A stretch of 64,000 nt of DNA, taken from positions 1,255,501 through 1,319,500 of the forward strand of contig NZ_AP028679.1 in assembly GCF_037076455.1 (NCBI RefSeq). Direction: 5' to 3'. The notes beneath the pieces were generated by a model. That model saw only the letters and a program-made list of their open reading frames with translations. It did not search any database and was not told the origin of the DNA. This document shows positions 20,935 through 29,826 of this stretch, piece by piece. Position 1 is the stretch's first letter. Each line of letters starts with the position of its first letter. The stretch comes from Desulfoferula mesophila. Its GTDB lineage: Bacteria; Desulfobacterota; Desulfarculia; Desulfarculales; Desulfarculaceae. The position numbers were made by a program, and so were the translations under genes.

Positions 20935-22092
20935 TTAGCCTTGGGGCTTGCCCATGACCTCGGCGAAGGTCTTGTCGTCGGCCTCGGCTCCGCTTGCGAT
21001 GAGCTGGCGGAACTTAATGAAGTCGATGACGTCGGTGCCGGTGATCTTCTTGGTGTTGAAGGCACCGAAGCCCAGGAAGGCCTCGTAGTTCATGTTGGCC
21101 ATCAGCCAGTGGCGGTTGGGAAGCTTGGCCTGGTCCCAGAAGAACTTCTTCTTGGCCCTGATGCCGTCGATGGACTTCATCACGCAGCCGGGGAACAGGT
21201 TGGCGAAGGTCCAGATGATCTTGTTGACTTCGGCGTCGAGCATGGCGGCGTCGCGGGGCAGCTCCTTGAGCTTGGCCTTGGCCTCGCCCAGGGCGGCCTT
21301 GTCGCGTATGTACTCGCCGTAGACGATCTCGCCGCCGTCCACGTAGCGGTCGGTGATGATCATGGGGTTGCGGATGAACTTGTCGCCGTCCTTGAGCACC
21401 GGAACCACCTTGGAGACGAGGTTCTTGGCCCGCATCTTGTAGGCGCTCCACATCTCGCAGGACACGCAGTTCCACATGGCGTCTTCCATGTTGAGCATCC
21501 AGGGCAGGAAGTCGGTGGAGCCGCCGTCCGGGGCCGAGCCGTGGCGGGCGCCCGCCTGGCCGAAGATGGCCAGGTCGCTGGTCACCGCCAGGTCGCAGGC
21601 CATGCCGATCTCCTGGCCGCCGGCCACGCGCATGCCGTTGACCCGGCAGACGGTGGGCTTTTTGCACATCAGGATGCTGTCCACCATCTCGTTGAAAAGG
21701 TCCATGTACTCGCCGTACTCGTTGGGCCGCTTGGAGTAGTACTCGCTGTACTCCTTGGTGTTGCCGCCGGTGCAGAAGGCGTCAAAGCCGGTACCGGTGA
21801 ACACCGTGGCCACCACCGAGCGGTCGCCGGAGGAGGCGCGGAAGCCCGCGATCACGCCCTTGACCATGGTGGTGGTGTAGGAGTTGTACTGGCGCGGGTT
21901 GTTCAGGCGCACCTCGGCCACGTACAGGCCGGGCACTTCCTCGCCGGTCTTGGGGTTGACCAGGGGTTTTTTGGTGTAGACCACGCAGGGGGCGTCTTCA
22001 TCGTTGCCCCAATAGCGGCCGCGTACCATGTCCTCCTCGAAAAGGAGATGGTTTTTTAGTTCGTGCTCTCTGGGCATCCACTCCAGTGGCAT
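20935..22092 (-). CDS. bamA: 6-oxocyclohex-1-ene-1-carbonyl-CoA hydrolase
   Basis: 385 residues from ATG 22092, preceded by GGAGGGA; an ATG 12 bases upstream overlaps that ribosome site and is rejected. It is a long crotonase with FTGTGFDAFCTGGNTKEY and VNGMRVAGGQEIGMACDLAV, then GQAGARHGSAPDGGSTDFLP, features of the ring-opening hydrolase BamA/Oah. The enzyme hydrates and hydrolytically cleaves the alicyclic ring to 3-hydroxypimelyl-CoA. BamA is used as a marker for anaerobic degradation of aromatic compounds, so this is strong evidence that the organism degrades aromatics via benzoyl-CoA. Benzoyl-CoA reductase itself is not in the window. Confidence 0.94.
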   Translation of the reverse strand: MPLEWMPREHELKNHLLFEEDMVRGRYWGNDEDAPCVVYTKKPLVNPKTGEEVPGLYVAEVRLNNPRQYNSYTTTMVKGVIAGFRASSGDRSVVATVFTGTGFDAFCTGGNTKEYSEYYSKRPNEYGEYMDLFNEMVDSILMCKKPTVCRVNGMRVAGGQEIGMACDLAVTSDLAIFGQAGARHGSAPDGGSTDFLPWMLNMEDAMWNCVSCEMWSAYKMRAKNLVSKVVPVLKDGDKFIRNPMIITDRYVDGGEIVYGEYIRDKAALGEAKAKLKELPRDAAMLDAEVNKIIWTFANLFPGCVMKSIDGIRAKKKFFWDQAKLPNRHWLMANMNYEAFLGFGAFNTKKITGTDVIDFIKFRQLIASGAEADDKTFAEVMGKPQG

Positions 22093-22153
22093 GTTTCCCT
22101 CCAAAAGTCCTCAAAAGGTGTTAATAGACAAACCGTATACGCGGCGCCGAATC

Positions 22154-23242
22154 CTAGAAGTCGGGCTCCAGAACCTGGCGCTTGTCGAACAAGCCGGCGT
22201 GCTGCTGCTCGAAGACCTGCTCGATTTGGCTCATGGGCTTGGTCTCCAGGAAGGGCTCTATCTGAACCCGGCCGTCCTGGACCATGGCCAGCACCTTGGG
22301 GTAGTACTCGGGGAGGCAGCCCCAGGTGCCGATGATCTCGGCGTCGAAGGCCATCAGTTTGCTGAGCATGTACTTGTTGGCCTGCAGGCCGAAGCCCACC
22401 ACCACCAACTTGCCCAGGAAGGACAACAGGGCCAGGGCGATCTCCTGGCCGCCGCCGGTGCCGGTGCACTCGAATATCTTCCAGCCCACGTTCTTGGGCA
22501 CCCCGGCCTGCTTGCAGATGTCGCCGAACTCGCCCTTGATCTGCTTGATGTCCTTGTCCTTGGAGTTGATCACGTAGTCCACGCCGAAGTCCAGGGCGCG
22601 GTCCAGCTTGGCCTGGTTGCGGGCGATGCCCAGCACCACCTTGGCCCCCAAGGCCTTGGCGATCTGGCCCATGTAAACCCCCACCCCGCCGGTGATGCCG
22701 GTGACGATGACCAGGTCGCCCTCCTTGAGGTCGGCGCGCATGGCCGCCTGGTAGGGGGTGGTGCCCGCGTCGGCCACCACCGCGTAGTGGCTCAAGGGGA
22801 ACTTGGGGTCGTCGACGACGCACAGGTCGCCGGCGGGCACCGGGATGTGGCTGGAGAAGCCGCCGTAGACGCCCAGGGAGTTGCCGGGCATCTTCTGGGC
22901 CAGGCAGCGGTTGCCCCGGCCCTCGTCGCAGATGGGGCAGTTGCCGCAGGGCATCACCGCCGGCACGATCACCTGCTTGCCCACCAGGGCGTCGGGGCCG
23001 GCCAGCACCGTGCCCGCGATCTCGTGGCCCAGGGTCAGGGGCGGCTTGCTCACGGTGGGCACGCCGTCGTAGAAATAGCCCAGGTCGGTGTGGCACACGC
23101 CGCAACCGGCCACCTCCACCAGGGCGTCGCCTTCGGCCAGCTCGGGCATGGGCAGGGTGGTTTTCTGCAACACGCCGGGTTTGCCTTCCTTGCCCGGCTC
23201 CACCATCTGCCAGGTTTGAATCTTGTCGGGTATGGCCGCCAT
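22154..23242 (-). CDS. had: 6-hydroxycyclohex-1-ene-1-carbonyl-CoA dehydrogenase
   Basis: 362 residues, zinc-type medium-chain alcohol dehydrogenase. Catalytic zinc region GCGVCHTDLGYFYDG with GHEIAGTV; structural zinc cysteines in CGNCPICDEGRGNRC; NAD-binding TGITGGVGVYMGQIAKALG. The closest remembered relatives are Had/BamQ enzymes, which oxidise the hydroxyl made by Dch with NAD and feed BamA. Its position, 61 bases upstream of bamA, supports this. Confidence 0.9.
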   Translation of the reverse strand: MAAIPDKIQTWQMVEPGKEGKPGVLQKTTLPMPELAEGDALVEVAGCGVCHTDLGYFYDGVPTVSKPPLTLGHEIAGTVLAGPDALVGKQVIVPAVMPCGNCPICDEGRGNRCLAQKMPGNSLGVYGGFSSHIPVPAGDLCVVDDPKFPLSHYAVVADAGTTPYQAAMRADLKEGDLVIVTGITGGVGVYMGQIAKALGAKVVLGIARNQAKLDRALDFGVDYVINSKDKDIKQIKGEFGDICKQAGVPKNVGWKIFECTGTGGGQEIALALLSFLGKLVVVGFGLQANKYMLSKLMAFDAEIIGTWGCLPEYYPKVLAMVQDGRVQIEPFLETKPMSQIEQVFEQQHAGLFDKRQVLEPDF

Positions 23243-23304
23243 TTTCGCCTCCTCGATTTTTTTGCTTTAGCGGGCCCGCCCAAGGCGGCCCGTCCCCAGG
23301 GGAG

Positions 23305-24057
23305 TTAGATCATTCCGTAGCCGCCGTCCACGCAGATGAGCTGGCCGGTGATGTAGTTGGCCTCGTCGCTGGCCAAGAACACGAAGGCGGGGGTGATATC
23401 ATCGGCCTCGGCAAAGCGTTTGAGCAAAATGCGGTTCATGTAGATGTCCCGCAGCTTTTCGTCCGAGCGGATCTTTTCGGTCATGTCCGTGGCCACGATG
23501 CCCAGGGAGATCACGTTGGCGCAGACGTTGAAGCCGGCCATCTCCCGGGCGATGGACTTGGTCAGGCTGATGACCCCGCCCTTGGCCGCCGAGTAGTTGA
23601 CCTGGCCCACGGTGCCCACCACCCCGGCCACGCTGGTCACGTTGATGACCCGGCCGCCTTTTTGGGCCTTGAAGATGGGTTGGGCCGCCTTGCTCATCAT
23701 CCACACCGCCTTGAGGTGGATGTTCAGCACCTGGTCCCACTGCTCGCCGCTCATCTTGTGCAGCATGGCCGGCCGGGTGAACCCGGCGTTGTTGACGATG
23801 ATGTCCAACCCGCCCAGGTCGTTCATGGCCGCGTCCACCAGGGCCTGGCAGTCTTCCTCTCGGGCCACGTCGCCCTTGATCGCCACGGCTTGTCGGCCCA
23901 TGTCCTTAAATTGTTTGACCAAATCCTTGGCGGGCCCCTCGGAGGAGCTGTAGTTGACCACTACGTCGGCTCCCTCGCGGGCAAAGGCCTGGGCCACTGC
24001 GGCCCCCACGCCGCGGGAAGACCCGGTGACTATGGCTTTTTTTCCGGCTAGACGCAT
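23305..24057 (-). CDS. Short-chain dehydrogenase/reductase, FabG-like
   Basis: 250 residues from ATG 24057 with GGAGGG upstream; the frame upstream of it covers the promoter and is non-coding. TGSSRGVGAAVA is the cofactor loop, NNAGF the structural motif, and YSAAKGG the catalytic Tyr/Lys. It is the first gene of the benzoyl-CoA group, 62 bases before had. The likely substrate is a hydroxyacyl-CoA produced after ring opening or a related alicyclic hydroxy-CoA, but FabG-like sequences do not allow a firm choice. Confidence 0.8.
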   Translation of the reverse strand: MRLAGKKAIVTGSSRGVGAAVAQAFAREGADVVVNYSSSEGPAKDLVKQFKDMGRQAVAIKGDVAREEDCQALVDAAMNDLGGLDIIVNNAGFTRPAMLHKMSGEQWDQVLNIHLKAVWMMSKAAQPIFKAQKGGRVINVTSVAGVVGTVGQVNYSAAKGGVISLTKSIAREMAGFNVCANVISLGIVATDMTEKIRSDEKLRDIYMNRILLKRFAEADDITPAFVFLASDEANYITGQLICVDGGYGMI

Positions 24058-24153
24058 ACACCCTCCAGTTGTTGCGTTCCGGGCTGGGCGCAGAACTCCT
24101 GCCGCACCCTTGAACACCCCGATGCCCGGGCGGATAGTGTTAGGATGTAACTT

Positions 24154-24182
24154 CAATATAGCTATGTTGTAACTATTGGCAA
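24154..24182 (-). promoter_or_regulatory. Promoter and operator of the benzoyl-CoA group
   Basis: On the minus strand: TTGCCA (24177-24182), 16 base spacer, TATATT (24155-24160). A 16-base near-palindrome (CAATATAG/CTATGTTG, 24154-24169) lies over the -10 box. Flanking TGTAAC/TTGTAAC repeats may extend the site. No regulator gene is adjacent. Confidence 0.6.
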
Positions 24183-24235
24183 AAGCGGGGCGGAGTGTCA
24201 AGAAAAAAGGATGCACTGAGCGGCAAAACGACGCT

Positions 24236-24264
24236 TTGACACCCCGGCGGGGCTGGGCTAGCCT
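24236..24264 (+). promoter_or_regulatory. Candidate promoter of the divergent crotonase gene
   Basis: TTGACA (24236-24241), 17 bases, TAGCCT (24259-24264, weak). It is 31 bases ahead of the ATG at 24295. Confidence 0.45.
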
Positions 24265-24294
24265 GTAGGCCGCCCGCGCACTTTGGAGGTACTA

Positions 24295-25074
24295 ATGAGC
24301 CAGCCCGTGTTGTTAGTGGAAGACCATGGCCCGGTGCGTCTGTTTACCCTGAACCGCCCTGAAAGCCTCAACGCCTTGGACCAGGAAATGATGGCCGCCA
24401 TGAGCCAGGCCTTGGGGGAGGCCAGGGCCGACGACCAAGTGGGCGCGGTGGTGCTCACCGGAGCGGGGCGGGCCTTCAGCGCCGGGGCCGACCTGGCTTT
24501 TTTCGCCAAAATGGCGGCCGAGGGCGACCAGGCCAGCCGCGCCCGCTTCACCGGGCTGGAGGGCCCCCGGGCCCTGGCCAACTTCCCCAAGCCCCTGATC
24601 GCGGCGGTCAACGGCCCGGCGGTGGGCTGGGGCCTCACCGTGAGCCTGATGTGCGACCTGCGTCTGGCCAGCCAAGAGGCCTATTTTTCGGCCGGTTTCG
24701 TCAAGGTGGGGGTCACCCCGGAGTTCGGCTCCTCCTTCCTGCTGCCGGCCATCGTGGGCCTGGGCCGGGCCATGGACATGGTGCTCACCGCCCGCCGGGT
24801 GCCCGCCGCCGAGGCCCTGGACATGGGCTTGCTGAACCGCGTCGCTCCGGCCGAAGAGCTTTTGCCCCAGGCCCTGGAGCTGGCCGGGCACATCGCCGCC
24901 ATGCCCCGCCCGGCCGTGGACATGGCCAAGGCCCTGCTGCGTCATGGGGCCGAGTCGGGCCTGGAGCAGGTGTTGGACTACGAGATGCGCTGCTTCCGCA
25001 CGGCCATGGCCTCGCCCGAGCACAAGGCGGCCGTGGAGGCCATGTTGGAGGCCATCAGGGCCCGCAAAGGCTAA
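24295..25074 (+). CDS. Crotonase-family protein, probably an enoyl-CoA isomerase
   Basis: 259 residues from ATG 24295, with GGAGG five bases upstream. The oxyanion-hole loop is present (SAGADLAFF and GPAVGWGLTVSL). The glutamate expected in the first hydratase position (GGGCE) is missing, while the second region reads TPEFGSSFLLP; a PExxSS pattern is seen in delta3,delta2-enoyl-CoA isomerases. So isomerase activity is more likely than hydration. It is transcribed away from the benzoyl-CoA group and could help process its unsaturated acyl-CoA products. Repeat copy A follows two bases behind its stop codon. Confidence 0.75.
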   Translation: MSQPVLLVEDHGPVRLFTLNRPESLNALDQEMMAAMSQALGEARADDQVGAVVLTGAGRAFSAGADLAFFAKMAAEGDQASRARFTGLEGPRALANFPKPLIAAVNGPAVGWGLTVSLMCDLRLASQEAYFSAGFVKVGVTPEFGSSFLLPAIVGLGRAMDMVLTARRVPAAEALDMGLLNRVAPAEELLPQALELAGHIAAMPRPAVDMAKALLRHGAESGLEQVLDYEMRCFRTAMASPEHKAAVEAMLEAIRARKG

Positions 25075-25076
25075 GC

Positions 25077-25192
25077 GGCTTCGCCAGGCGGCGCTATGCG
25101 GCGTTGGCGGCGTCGCTTAGACCTCGGCGTATTTGCAATACGCCTGCGGTCTGCGCTTGCCGCCGCCTTGCCTAGCACCACCTGACTGTGCC
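25077..25192 (+). repeat. 116-bp palindromic repeat, copy A
   Basis: Begins GGCTTCGCCAGGCGG two bases behind the crotonase stop codon and ends CTGACTGTGCC. Outer arms are imperfectly complementary; an inner stem CGTATT/AATACG surrounds TGC. It matches copies B (46166-46283) and C (46758-46875, inverted) along the whole length. Confidence 0.8.
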
Positions 25193-25253
25193 GCGAGTAG
25201 GGCGGCTGGGCCGCAAAGAAGGTGCCGTTTAGGTGAAAATCTGAGCAATAGCG

Positions 25254-25287
25254 TAGGTTGGGTAGAGGGCGTAGCCCGAAACCCAAC
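25254..25287. repeat. Short extragenic inverted repeat GTTGGGT/ACCCAAC
   Basis: Arms GTTGGGT (25257-25263) and ACCCAAC (25281-25287) with a 17-base centre. It resembles a widespread extragenic element with GTTGGGTTTCG-type ends known from many proteobacteria. Only one copy is seen in the window. Confidence 0.45.
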
Positions 25288-25355
25288 AATCCCCTGCCGC
25301 CACCCGGAAAGGCCCGCCATGCCAACCTTCATCATCATTCTTGGGAGCTGATTCG

Positions 25356-26210
25356 GTGCGTTTCGGTATCCATCTGTCCGTGGCCGGGGGGCCCATGCGG
25401 GCCGCGGTGGAGGCCAAGGCCCTGGGCCTGGAGTGTTTGCAGATCTTCTCGGGCACTCCGCGCACCTGGAAACAGAAGCCGCTCAAAAAGGCCGACGCCC
25501 AGGCCTTTGCCCGGGCGACGGACCAGGCGGGCCTGGACCCGGTGGCGGTGCACGCCCCCTATCTGATCAACCTGGCCGCCGGGGACCACGCCCTGTGGCG
25601 GCGCTCCTACCAGGCCCTGGCCGCCCAGCTCAAGCGGGCCGCCGCCCTGGGGGCCACAGCGGTGGTGGTGCATCCGGGCAGCCGGGGCCGGCGCGAGCTG
25701 GCCTGGGGCCTGGACCGGGCGGCCGAGGGAGCCCGCCGGGCCCTGGAGGCGGCCGGGCCCGGTGCGGCCCTGTGGCTGGAAAATACCGCCGGCGGGGGAG
25801 GGCACCTGGGCGGCGACCTGGGTCAGTTGGCCGGGCTGCTGGAGCGCCTGGAGGGCCTGGCCGTGGGGGCGGTGATCGACACGGCCCACGCCTTTGCCGC
25901 CGGCTACGCCCTGGACGGCTATGAGAGGGCGCGGGCCTTTGTGGACCTCCTGGACGCAGAGCTGGGCCTAGAGCGGGTCCGGATGTGGCACCTCAACGAT
26001 TCCGATTTCCCCCAGGGCGGCTTGCGGGACCGCCACACCCATCTGGGCCGGGGCCTGTTGGGGGAGGGCTGCTTCGCCGCCCTGGTGGAAGACAAGCGCC
26101 TGGTTGGCATGGGCGGGGTGATGGAAACCCCCAAGGACACCCGCTGGGCCGACCGGCGCAACCTGGCCTTTTTGCGCCGCCTGCGCCGCCGCGCGGGGAC
26201 CAGGCCCTAG
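25356..26210 (+). CDS. nfo: Endonuclease IV (AP endonuclease)
   Basis: 284 residues from GTG 25356 with GGGAG upstream. The three-zinc site of the family is complete: HAPYLIN, VVHPGS, ENTAG, IDTAHAF, WHLNDSD, DRHTHLG and METP all occur in order. It cuts DNA at abasic sites in base-excision repair. It stands alone; the upstream 280 bases carry repeat A and the small inverted repeat. Confidence 0.95.
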   Translation: MRFGIHLSVAGGPMRAAVEAKALGLECLQIFSGTPRTWKQKPLKKADAQAFARATDQAGLDPVAVHAPYLINLAAGDHALWRRSYQALAAQLKRAAALGATAVVVHPGSRGRRELAWGLDRAAEGARRALEAAGPGAALWLENTAGGGGHLGGDLGQLAGLLERLEGLAVGAVIDTAHAFAAGYALDGYERARAFVDLLDAELGLERVRMWHLNDSDFPQGGLRDRHTHLGRGLLGEGCFAALVEDKRLVGMGGVMETPKDTRWADRRNLAFLRRLRRRAGTRP

Positions 26211-26300
26211 GCCGGGCCTCGGGCGGGCCCAGCTTGCCTGGCCCCTGATAATGTGTTAGTTTTCGGACAGGTCGCTGGCCCCGTAACCCGGAGCTATTGT

Positions 26301-26915
26301 TTGGACAAGCCGCAAACACCGCCGCCCGGCACCCCGGTCATCGAGCTCACCGAAGTGGTGGACTCCGATGAGCAGGCCACCCGGCCCGCTCCCCGGCCCG
26401 CCAGCCGGCAGGATTTGGGCGAGTTGGACCGCATTTTGGCCGAGTTGAGCAGCCAGGAGCCGCCCCCCGCCCAGGAGGGCGACATGGCCCGGCTCATGGC
26501 CGAGATGGGCCTGCCGCCCCAGCCCCGGGAGCAGCCGGCCGACCCGGTGGAGACCGAGCTGCAAGGGCTGTTGCGCGAGTTGGGCAGCCAGGGGCAGGCC
26601 TTGGAGGCCTTCGAGGCCCGGACCAAGGCGGCGGCGCCACCGAGGGGCGAGGCCCCTTTGCCGGCCGAGCCCGAAGAGTTGGCCGATCTGGTGCGCCAGG
26701 CGGTGCAGGGTATTTTGCAAGAGGAAGCCCCGGACCTGGTCAGCCGCCTGGTGGACCAGGCGCTTCGGGAACGGCTGGAGAGCCTGGTGAGCCAAGAAAT
26801 CGACCGGCAGATTGAGGCCAAGGTGGCCCGAGAGGTGCAAGAGCTTCTGCGCCGGGTCATGCACGAGGCCGGAGAAACCTCCGGCCGGCGCGACGACGGG
26901 GTAGTAGTAGACTAG
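26301..26915 (+). CDS. Acidic helical protein of unknown function upstream of valS
   Basis: 204 residues from TTG 26301 (CGGAG seven bases upstream); the frame is open from 26253. An N-terminal short motif VIELTEVVD is followed by a low-complexity Pro/Glu/Ala-rich region, and the last 70 residues form an amphipathic helix (LVRQAVQGILQEEAPDLVSR onward to ELLRRVM). The layout of a short N-terminal motif, a disordered linker and a C-terminal helical bundle recalls PopZ-type polar organisers, but the similarity is in layout only. No family recognised. It ends 77 bases before valS. Confidence 0.6.
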   Translation: MDKPQTPPPGTPVIELTEVVDSDEQATRPAPRPASRQDLGELDRILAELSSQEPPPAQEGDMARLMAEMGLPPQPREQPADPVETELQGLLRELGSQGQALEAFEARTKAAAPPRGEAPLPAEPEELADLVRQAVQGILQEEAPDLVSRLVDQALRERLESLVSQEIDRQIEAKVAREVQELLRRVMHEAGETSGRRDDGVVVD

Positions 26916-26992
26916 ACCACCGGCCGGGGGCCGGTGGCGAGGCTGGGAGAGAACTCCCTGCCTTTTCTTTTTGTCTTAGCGAGGAGCCCGCA

Positions 26993-29638
26993 ATGGCCCA
27001 GGAAACCCTACCCAAATCTTACGAGCCGTCCCAGGTGGAAGAGCGTTGGTACGCCTATTGGGAACGCGAGGGGTTGTTCACCGCCGATCCGGCCGGCAAG
27101 GGCCCGGCCTATTCCATCGTGATCCCGCCGCCCAACGTAACCGGGCAGCTGCACATGGGCCACGCGCTCAACAACACCATGCAGGACATCATGTGCCGCT
27201 ACAAGCGCATGCTGGGCTACGAGGTGCTGTGGATGCCGGGCACCGACCACGCGGGCATCGCCACCCAGAACGTGGTGGAGCGCCAGCTGGCCGCCGAGGG
27301 CAAGACCCGCCACGACCTGGGGCGGGAGGCCTTCATCGAGCGGGTGTGGGAATGGCGGGCCGAGTACGGCGGCAAGATCATCAACCAGCTCAAGCGCCTG
27401 GGCGCCTCCTGCGACTGGAGCCGGGAGCGCTTCACCATGGACGAGGGCCTGTCCCGGGCGGTGCGCGAGGTTTTCGTGCGCCTGTACGAGGAAGGGCTCA
27501 TCTACCGGGGCGACTACATCATCAACTGGTGCCCCCGCTGCCACACCGCCTTGAGCGACCTGGAGAGCGAGCACGAGGAGGTCAAGGGCGGGCTGTACCA
27601 CATCCGCTATCCCTTCAAGAACGGCAAGGGCTACCTGGTGGTGGCCACCACCAGGCCGGAGACCCTGTTGGGCGACACCGCGGTGGCGGTGAACCCCGAC
27701 GACCCCCGCTATCAGAACCTGGGCGACGACACGGTGCTCCTGCCGCTCATCGGCCGGGAGCTGCCCATCATCCGGGATTCCTACGTGTCCACCGACTTCG
27801 GCACCGGGGCCCTGAAGGTGACCCCGGCCCACGACCCCAACGACTTCCTCCTGGGCCAGCAGCACGGCCTGGCCGCCATCCGGGTCATGGACGACGACGG
27901 GGTAATCAACGCCGAGGGCGGCCCCTACGCCGGGATGGAGCGCTTCGAGGCCCGCAAGGCCATGCTGGCCGACCTGGACGCCCAGGGCCTTTTGGAAAAG
28001 CAGGAAGACTACATGCACTCGGTGGGCCACTGCTACCGCTGCAAGACCATGGTGGAGCCCATTCTCTCCAAGCAGTGGTTCGTCAAGGTGGGCCCCCTGG
28101 CCGAGGAGGCCCTGAAGGCGGTGCAGACCGGGCGCACCAAGATCGTGCCCACCCAGTGGGAAAAGACCTATTACGAGTGGATGACCAACATCCGCGACTG
28201 GTGCGTGAGCCGCCAGATCTGGTGGGGCCACCGCATCCCGGCCTGGTACTGCGAATGCGGCGAGGTCATCGTCAGCCGCACCGCGCCGGAAAAGTGCCCG
28301 GCCTGCGGCTCCGGCGAGCTGCGCCAGGAGACCGACGTCCTGGACACCTGGTTCTCTAGCGCCCTGTGGCCCTTCTCCACCATGGGCTGGCCCGACCAGA
28401 CCCCGGAGCTCAGCAAGTTCTACCCCACCTCCTGCCTGGTCACCGGTTTCGACATCCTGTTCTTCTGGGTGGCCCGCATGATGATGATGGGTATCAAGTT
28501 CATGGGCGAGGTGCCCTTCACCGACGTGTACATTCACGCCCTGGTGCGCGATGCCTCGGGCCAGAAGATGTCCAAGTCCAAGGGCAACGTCATCGATCCC
28601 CTGATCGTCATGGACGAGTTCGGCACCGACGCCTTCCGCTTCACCCTGGCCGCCTTCGCGGCCCAGGGCCGCGACATCAAGATGAGCGAGGAGCGCATCG
28701 CCGGTTACCGCAACTTCGTCAACAAGATATGGAACGCGGCCCGCTTCACGCTTATGAACCTGGGCGAGGGCGAACCGGGCGAGCTGCCCACCGAGCCGAC
28801 CCTGGAGGACCGCTGGATCCTCTCGCGGGTGAGCCGGGTGGCCCAGGAGGTGGGCCGGGCCATAGAGGAGTACCGCTTCAACGAGGCGGCCAGCGCGGCC
28901 TACCAGTTCGTGTGGCACGAGTTCTGCGACTGGTATCTAGAGCTGGCCAAGGGCCCGCTCTACGACGAGAGCGACCCCGAGCGCCAGGTGGCCACCCGGG
29001 CGGTGCTGGCCGAGGTGTACTCGCGCCTGCTCAGGATACTGCATCCCTTCATGCCCTTTGTCACCGAGGAGCTGTGGCAGCGCCTGCCCGGGGCCCAGGG
29101 CAGCATCATGCAGGCCCCCTGGCCCGGCGAGCACGACGACCAGATCGACCCCCAGGCCGAGCACGACATGGGCCTGGTCATGGAAGTGATCGGCGCGGTG
29201 CGCAATATTCGCGGAGAGATGGGAATTAGTCCCGGCCGGGAAGTTCCTGTGGTACTATTGCCCTACTCCGATCAGGTCTTTTCGGTCCTCCAGGCCCAAT
29301 CCGCCCGCATCCAGAGCCTGGCCAAGACCACAGAGCCGGGCTGGGCCAGCGAGGGTGAGCAGCCGGCCAAGTCGGCCGGGGCGGCCCTGGCCGAGGTGAC
29401 GGTGTTCGTGCCCCTGGAGGGGCTGGTGGATTTCAGCGCCGAGGAGGCCCGCCTGGACAAGGAGTTGGCCAAGCTGGAGAAGGAAATCACCCCCAGCCGC
29501 AAGAAGCTCACCAACCAGGGTTTCTTGGCCAAGGCACCCGAAGAGGTGGTGGCCAAGGAAAAGGCCAAGGTGGCGGAGGCTGAGGACAAAATCGCCAGGA
29601 TCAAGCAAAGTCTGGTCCGGGTGAAGAGTTTCCGTTAG
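26993..29638 (+). CDS. valS: Valyl-tRNA synthetase
   Basis: 881 residues, class I synthetase. The HIGH-type motif is in PPPNVTGQLHMGHALN near residue 50, and KMSKSKGNV near residue 525. The editing domain lies between (TTRPETLLGDTAVAV, PAHDPND). The C-terminal arm is a coiled coil (about residues 815-881), typical of ValRS. ATG 26993 is weakly supported by GAGGAG upstream. It charges tRNA-Val. Confidence 0.97.
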   Translation: MAQETLPKSYEPSQVEERWYAYWEREGLFTADPAGKGPAYSIVIPPPNVTGQLHMGHALNNTMQDIMCRYKRMLGYEVLWMPGTDHAGIATQNVVERQLAAEGKTRHDLGREAFIERVWEWRAEYGGKIINQLKRLGASCDWSRERFTMDEGLSRAVREVFVRLYEEGLIYRGDYIINWCPRCHTALSDLESEHEEVKGGLYHIRYPFKNGKGYLVVATTRPETLLGDTAVAVNPDDPRYQNLGDDTVLLPLIGRELPIIRDSYVSTDFGTGALKVTPAHDPNDFLLGQQHGLAAIRVMDDDGVINAEGGPYAGMERFEARKAMLADLDAQGLLEKQEDYMHSVGHCYRCKTMVEPILSKQWFVKVGPLAEEALKAVQTGRTKIVPTQWEKTYYEWMTNIRDWCVSRQIWWGHRIPAWYCECGEVIVSRTAPEKCPACGSGELRQETDVLDTWFSSALWPFSTMGWPDQTPELSKFYPTSCLVTGFDILFFWVARMMMMGIKFMGEVPFTDVYIHALVRDASGQKMSKSKGNVIDPLIVMDEFGTDAFRFTLAAFAAQGRDIKMSEERIAGYRNFVNKIWNAARFTLMNLGEGEPGELPTEPTLEDRWILSRVSRVAQEVGRAIEEYRFNEAASAAYQFVWHEFCDWYLELAKGPLYDESDPERQVATRAVLAEVYSRLLRILHPFMPFVTEELWQRLPGAQGSIMQAPWPGEHDDQIDPQAEHDMGLVMEVIGAVRNIRGEMGISPGREVPVVLLPYSDQVFSVLQAQSARIQSLAKTTEPGWASEGEQPAKSAGAALAEVTVFVPLEGLVDFSAEEARLDKELAKLEKEITPSRKKLTNQGFLAKAPEEVVAKEKAKVAEAEDKIARIKQSLVRVKSFR

Positions 29639-29713
29639 GACGGGGGCAAGGCTCCGGCCTTTTCGTTGGGCCGGGCCACCCGGTACAAGCTGTGGGAAAA
29701 AGGCAGTTTGTGC

Positions 29714-29742
29714 TTGACAGTACTATGGCAAGTTGATAGACA
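29714..29742 (+). promoter_or_regulatory. Candidate promoter of dsrC
   Basis: Perfect TTGACA (29714-29719), 17 bases, TAGACA (29737-29742, weak). It lies 85 bases ahead of the first codon of dsrC; a TATAAA at 29798-29803 without a -35 is an alternative. Confidence 0.45.
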
Positions 29743-29826
29743 GTTCATTGTGCTTTCGAGGCCCCCTTTGAGGAAAAAATGGCCTGTCAGGCCGATTTAT
29801 AAATGTCGTAAAGGAGGAAACCCACG

